64,000 bases of DNA from NCBI RefSeq assembly GCF_900107105.1, contig NZ_FNOT01000001.1:186001-250000 (forward strand), written 5' to 3'. Below the pieces are notes generated by a model, which made no database searches, had not been told where the DNA came from, and saw only the letters and a list, made by a program, of their open reading frames with translations. The position numbers were made by a program, and so were the translations under genes. Shown one piece after another: positions 60,184-64,000 of the stretch; positions within the stretch are counted from its first letter, which is position 1; every line of letters begins with the position of its first letter. The DNA is from Geodermatophilus africanus. GTDB lineage: Bacteria > Actinomycetota > Actinomycetes > Mycobacteriales > Geodermatophilaceae.

Positions 60184-61677
60184 TCAGAAGGGCGGCGGAT
60201 CGTCTCTCGGCGGTGGTGACGACCGCGGGTCGTCCGGCTCCGGTGGGTCGGGTGCCGGTGGCCGCATGCCGGGTGGCCGGGTGGTGCGGGTGACGCCGGA
60301 GGGTGTGGTGACGTGCAGGGTGCCGTCGTCGTCCATGGCGAACCGCCAGCCGCGGGCGAGGGTCTTGAGCCGGTGGTGACTCCTGCAGAAGCAGCAGAGG
60401 TTGGCGCAGTCGGTCGGCCCGCCGGCGGCGTGCGGGAGGACGTGGTCGCGGTCGGCCCAGCCGGTCCGCTGCCCGCAGTTCGGAAAGCGGCAGGCCCGGT
60501 CGCGGGTGGTGAGGAAGGCGTGCTGGGCGGCGGTGGGGGTGTAGGCGCCGGTGGGTGCCGGCCGGTCCAGCACCGGGCACGTGCACTGGCTGTCGGGGTG
60601 GTCGGGGCAGCCGCGGCGGGCCAGCCGCGCCAGCTGCTCGGGCGTGACCGTGGCCCGCAGCGTCCCGCCAGCGTCGGTCAGCGCGCAGGTCAGCGTGCCG
60701 CCCTCGGGTGCCTGCAGGCCGAGGACACCGAGGCGGGCCAGCAGCTCGCGCAGGTGGCCGGCGGTGATCGGCAGCCCGTTCACCGACCCCGGCGTCGTCG
60801 AGGTGCTCTTGAGGGCGTCCAGGGCGGCGGTGATCTGCAGGTGGGCGGTGACGCCCGGCAGGCCGGAGCCAGCGGGGCGGCGCAACAGCAGCGAGCAGAT
60901 CTCGGCGCGGAGCTGGCCGATCGGGCGGTCGTCGCCGTCGGCCTTGGCCATCTGGGCCAGCTGGTTGATCAGGTCGTAGGCCTCGGCCGCCTCGTCGGCG
61001 GGCAAGTCGGCGGCGAGGGTGGCCATGCCCTCCAGATGGGAGGGGTGGGTGCGCACGTCAGCCTGCTGCTCGGCGGTCCTGCGCCGGTTGTCGATCGCAT
61101 CGGCGTCACGCTCCAGCAGCAGCGCCAGCGCTCGGGCCCGCAGCCGCCCGGTCGACAGGTGTGTGGCCTCCGGCAGGACGATCGCTTCGACGGCCCGAGC
61201 GATCTCGGGGGCGGTGTGCTGCAGCACGTCGGCCAGCACCTTCGCCCGCGCCTCGTCCAGGACACCGTCGGCCAGCGCCGCCCAGGTGGCCGGCAAGTTC
61301 ACCCGGTAGGTCCAGGCCCGCTGGGCCAGGTTCGCCGCGGTGCGGCGGCCGCAGTTGAGCACCACCGCCAACTCGGCGGTGAAGAACTGCGACACCCCGG
61401 GCAGCTCGGGCTCCGGCGCCCACGACCCCGTCTTCGCACCCGGCTGGTCCGGCGGCGGGTCGAGGGTGTCGGGGGTGTCGTCGGCCAGCCCCAGCACCAG
61501 CTCGGCCTCGTAGGCGGCGTCCATCGCCTTGCGGGCCTGCACCCGCTGCAGCTCCGCCGCCTTCTCCGCACGGGTCAGCGCGCCCACCGGCAACCGGGCA
61601 GTGGTCGGCGGGCGCTCCAGCAGCCGGCCGACCAGCGCCGCCTCGATCGGCGTGCGCAAGGCACCGGCTGACCTCAT
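60184..61677 (-). CDS. HNH endonuclease with DUF222 (13E12 repeat family)
   Basis: 497 residues. The N-terminal and middle parts are the DUF222 helical domain (KAAELQRVQARKAMDAAYEA, FFTAELAVVLNCGRRTAANL). The C-terminal HNH nuclease shows CRFPNCGQRTGWADRDHVLP, HAAGGPTDCANLCCFCRSHH with the four metal Cys and the catalytic His, and an Asp/Pro-rich tail. Proteins of this family occur in many copies in actinobacteria (REP13E12 of mycobacteria) and often mark mobile or phage-derived DNA. ATG 61677; a possible -10 box TATGTT lies on the minus strand just upstream. Confidence 0.93.
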   Translation of the reverse strand: MRSAGALRTPIEAALVGRLLERPPTTARLPVGALTRAEKAAELQRVQARKAMDAAYEAELVLGLADDTPDTLDPPPDQPGAKTGSWAPEPELPGVSQFFTAELAVVLNCGRRTAANLAQRAWTYRVNLPATWAALADGVLDEARAKVLADVLQHTAPEIARAVEAIVLPEATHLSTGRLRARALALLLERDADAIDNRRRTAEQQADVRTHPSHLEGMATLAADLPADEAAEAYDLINQLAQMAKADGDDRPIGQLRAEICSLLLRRPAGSGLPGVTAHLQITAALDALKSTSTTPGSVNGLPITAGHLRELLARLGVLGLQAPEGGTLTCALTDAGGTLRATVTPEQLARLARRGCPDHPDSQCTCPVLDRPAPTGAYTPTAAQHAFLTTRDRACRFPNCGQRTGWADRDHVLPHAAGGPTDCANLCCFCRSHHRLKTLARGWRFAMDDDGTLHVTTPSGVTRTTRPPGMRPPAPDPPEPDDPRSSPPPRDDPPPF

Positions 61678-62073
61678 GACCCGAACATACGTACGAGGTA
61701 CGACAGGTTCCCACCCTCGCGAAGCGGCAGGAGGATGAGCACCGATTCCGCGCATCGCGTGCGCCGCCACGTGTCTCTCTGAGGGCGGCCGCAGAGACAT
61801 CGGCTACGACTGGGGTGCCAGCTCGCCGAGGCTGCCATGTCGTGCGTTGCGCGATCGCTCGTGCCAGTGAGGTTTCCTCACCGGGATTCGCCATCCACGG
61901 ATGGGCAAGCGAGGCATCTCTGCGGGTCAGCGCCGTGAGTCGGCCGAGCGCCGAGTGCCTCGGCGGGAGCCTGTCCCGAGGGGCCGCCCTGGAGGTCCCT
62001 GACGACTCGCGGCAGGCCTGGCCAGCGGCGTCGATCGCAGCCTTCAACGGGCACGGATCCCTGGTGGGGAACT
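61678..62073. other. Intergenic region without recognisable genes
   Basis: 396 bases between the HNH gene and a transposase remnant. Frames are open in places but show no family motif and codon use unlike the neighbours. It is probably decayed insertion-element or leader DNA. Confidence 0.45.
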
Positions 62074-62268
62074 GTCACGATCGTCGAGCGCACCGATGAC
62101 CTGACCGGCTTCCAGAGCATCCCCCGCCGCCGGGTCGTGGAACGCACCCTGGCCTGGATCAGCAAGCACCGCCGCTGCGTGCGCGACTACGGGACCCGGC
62201 CCGAGCACGCCGAGGCGATGGTCCACCTCGCCATGATCATGACCATGTCCCGCCGGCTGGCCCGGTGA
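62074..62268 (+). pseudogene. IS5-family transposase C-terminal remnant
   Basis: The plus-strand frame reads VTIVERTDDLTGFQSIPRRR, then VVERTLAWISKHRRCVRDYG, TRPEHAEAMVHLAMIMTMSR and RLAR before a stop. R-R-W/R-VVERT-W-x-x-HRR-x-R-DYE is the conserved C-terminal end of IS5/IS4-type (DDE, DUF4096-linked) transposases, with the last catalytic Glu in VVERT. The N-terminal DNA-binding part and the two Asp are missing upstream, and no terminal inverted repeats are seen. It is a scar of an old insertion. Confidence 0.85.
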
Positions 62269-62550
62269 GCGAGTTCCAAGACGCGTTCTGAGACGACACG
62301 GCCGACACGCGTCCATGAACAGCCCATCTCGGTGAGGACACCTCGTGACGGGGTTCGCGGACAGTCGTTCAAATGCTCGGCGCGTCGCCACCGGCCGATT
62401 CCGGAGCGCGGGAACGATGGGCCCGCGACCTCTTCGTCCACGAGCAGCTGGCCGCGCTGAGGGTGACGGTCGCGGCCGACCTGCGGATGCCGTTCGAGCC
62501 CGGTCGAACTCGACCTCCGCACACGCGCCAAGCGGAAGGGGCTCGGCCAC

Positions 62551-63759
62551 ATGAGCGGGTTGTCCCGGCGGGAGTTCCTGGAATACGGGGCGGTAGCAGT
62601 GCTGGGGGCCGGGCTGGGTCGTGGCTTGACCGGGCACGACCCAGCTGCTGAGAGCAGTGACAGAATCGAGCGGCTCATCGGCGACGGGTCGACCGCCGAC
62701 ACAGGTCCCCAGCCGAACCAGCCAGTGCCCGAGCGGCTGGAGCCAGGACAGACGCCGCCGCAGTTCGTCGTCTTCTCCTGGGACGGAGCCGCCAACCTGG
62801 AGACCGGACTGTTCCCGCGGTTCCGCGCGCTGGCGGCCGAGTACGGCGCGGCGATGACCTTCTTCCTCAGCGGCATCTACGCCCTGCCGTCCGAACACCG
62901 GATGCGGTACGCCCCGCCACGGCATCCGGTGGGCGCCTCGGACATCACCTTCCTGTCCACCGCCGAGGTCGTCGCCACCATGAGCGAGGTCCGCGCCGCC
63001 TGGTTGGACGGTCACGAGATCGGCACCCACTTCAACGGGCACTTCTGCGGGGACAACGGGGTCTCGCTGTGGACGCCGGCCGACTGGGCCGAGGAGATCG
63101 CCCAGGCCAAGCGGTTCGTGCAGACCTGGAAGACCACCACCGGGCTGACCGGCCGACCCGACGTGGCGCCGCTCCCCTTCGACTACGAGCGCGAGCTCAT
63201 CGGCGGCCGCACCCCCTGCCTGCAGGGCCAGGAGGGGCTGCTGCCCACCGCCGCTGCGCTGGGCTGGAAGTACGACGCCAGCTCACCCGGTGGAGTGCAG
63301 GTCTGGCCCGACCAGCGGTTGGGCCTGTGGGACTTCCCGCTGCAGGCTGTGCCGTTCCCCGACGCCCCCGCCGGTAAGGCCCGCCACGCCTTGGCGATGG
63401 ACTACAACATCATGTACAAGCAGACCAACGGCGATACGGACGGCGACCCGGGCATGTACCCGACCTGGCGAGCCCAGGCCCGCGACGCCTATCTCGCGGG
63501 CTTCGAACGCGCCTACACCACCAATCGGGCGCCGCTGTTCATCGGCAACCACTTCGAGCAGTGGAACGGCGGCATCTACATGGACGCCGTCGAGGAGGCC
63601 CTGCGCCAGATGGCCGAACAGCCTGACGTGCGCCTGGTGTCCTTCCGCCAACTCGTCGCCTGGCTGGAGGTCCAGGACCCGACCACGCTCGCCCGGCTGC
63701 GGACACTCTCACCGGGTCAGCCACCTCCCGACGGATGGCGCACCTTCCTGGCGCCCTGA
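62551..63759 (+). CDS. Tat-exported polysaccharide-deacetylase-like protein
   Basis: 402 residues. MSGLSRREFLEYGAVAVLGA has the twin-arginine pattern SRREFL followed by a hydrophobic stretch, so it is probably exported folded. The deacetylase-like fold shows FVVFSWDGAANLETGLFPRF (Asp), AMTFFLSGIYALP, GHEIGTHFNGHFCGDNG with the His pair, and KTTTGLTGRPDVAPLPFDYE. It resembles actinobacterial secreted polysaccharide deacetylases with a shifted His motif. The substrate is unknown. The ATG has only a weak AAGGGG site. It stands behind the transposase remnant and may be part of transferred DNA. Confidence 0.85.
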   Translation: MSGLSRREFLEYGAVAVLGAGLGRGLTGHDPAAESSDRIERLIGDGSTADTGPQPNQPVPERLEPGQTPPQFVVFSWDGAANLETGLFPRFRALAAEYGAAMTFFLSGIYALPSEHRMRYAPPRHPVGASDITFLSTAEVVATMSEVRAAWLDGHEIGTHFNGHFCGDNGVSLWTPADWAEEIAQAKRFVQTWKTTTGLTGRPDVAPLPFDYERELIGGRTPCLQGQEGLLPTAAALGWKYDASSPGGVQVWPDQRLGLWDFPLQAVPFPDAPAGKARHALAMDYNIMYKQTNGDTDGDPGMYPTWRAQARDAYLAGFERAYTTNRAPLFIGNHFEQWNGGIYMDAVEEALRQMAEQPDVRLVSFRQLVAWLEVQDPTTLARLRTLSPGQPPPDGWRTFLAP

Positions 63760-64000
63760 TCATGGCTGTGGTGTCCATCAGGGCCCACGATGCCGCGTAG
63801 AGATTCTCGCCGGCGGGGTCACAGAAGGGGTCCGGACTCGGTCGGCTGCCGGGACAGCGGTCCACCTCATGAGGAGACGACCCCAACCTGAACCCACCGG
63901 ACCGAAGTAGCCAGCTGCCGCGTCGCCGAGCCACACGACGTCGAACACGGTCAGCGGTCCGGACTTCGGCGGCAGGTCTGGTCTCCCGAGGCTGAGGGAA

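Noticed and set aside
62269..62550. Short frames between the transposase remnant and the Tat deacetylase
   Set aside because: A stretch reading LFVHEQLAALRVTVAADLRM looks protein-like but matches no family I know and has no start signal; too weak to annotate.
63760..64000. Possible partial gene at the right edge
   Set aside because: Open frames run to the edge on the minus strand, but no motif or codon pattern allows a call.

Overview
The window is high-GC DNA (GTG and ATG starts, many 4-base ATGA/GTGA stop-start overlaps, TANNNT -10 boxes) from an actinobacterium. An Rpf-LysM protein behind a c-di-AMP riboswitch, an actinobacterial LigB-type DNA ligase, a DUF222/HNH (13E12-type) endonuclease, DUF6297 and DUF6221 proteins, and many CoA-ester enzymes fit a soil or rock-surface genus, most likely of the Geodermatophilaceae (Blastococcus, Geodermatophilus, Modestobacter). 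The family placement is an inference; no rRNA or tRNA gene was seen.

Layout. 1-2.4 kb: end of a DHFR/RibD-like gene and two divergent acetyltransferases around a 26-bp perfect palindrome. 2.3-16.1 kb: a polyhydroxyalkanoate (PHA) and acyl-CoA region with PHA synthase, two medium-chain-PHA-depolymerase-like hydrolases, an intracellular PHB depolymerase, two acyl-CoA dehydrogenases and two acyl-CoA synthetases. Inside it lie a rifampicin-phosphotransferase-like protein and the last ~28 codons of a lost glutamate dehydrogenase. 16.1-24.5 kb: membrane proteins, a methyltransferase, two secreted proteins that share a nearly identical C-terminal domain and each follow a predicted c-di-AMP riboswitch, an MFS transporter, and a deletion scar where two genes (formamidase and an acyltransferase-like hydrolase) meet head to head without their 5' ends. 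24.6-36.3 kb: HhH protein, quinone oxidoreductase, a PucR regulator divergent from a Baeyer-Villiger monooxygenase-lipase-SDR operon resembling mycobacterial mymA-lipR-sadH, an M50 protease, Spo0M, a lipoprotein and dhaKLM. 36.3-52.9 kb: BCCT transporter, DNA ligase, FAD monooxygenase, transporters, luciferase-like oxidoreductase, an EmrB-type transporter with a Thr-Pro-rich tail, esterase and an ABC exporter pair. 52.9-60.1 kb: gamma-glutamyltransferase, a three-subunit cobalt-type nitrile hydratase/thiocyanate-hydrolase-like enzyme, acyl-CoA synthetase, asparaginase and a deacetylase. 60.1-64 kb: HNH endonuclease, an IS5-type transposase remnant and a Tat-exported deacetylase-like protein.

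How the parts work together. The PHA region can build, mobilise and re-activate storage polyester and fatty acids (synthase, depolymerases, CoA ligases, dehydrogenases). Cell-wall growth or resuscitation appears tied to c-di-AMP through two riboswitches. A 58-62-bp hairpin repeat occurs three times, each time between convergent genes, and probably acts as a shared bidirectional terminator. The most notable items are the paired c-di-AMP riboswitches with the shared domain, the split-beta nitrile hydratase next to GGT and asparaginase, the deletion scar, the hairpin repeat family and the transporter with a wall-spanning tail.
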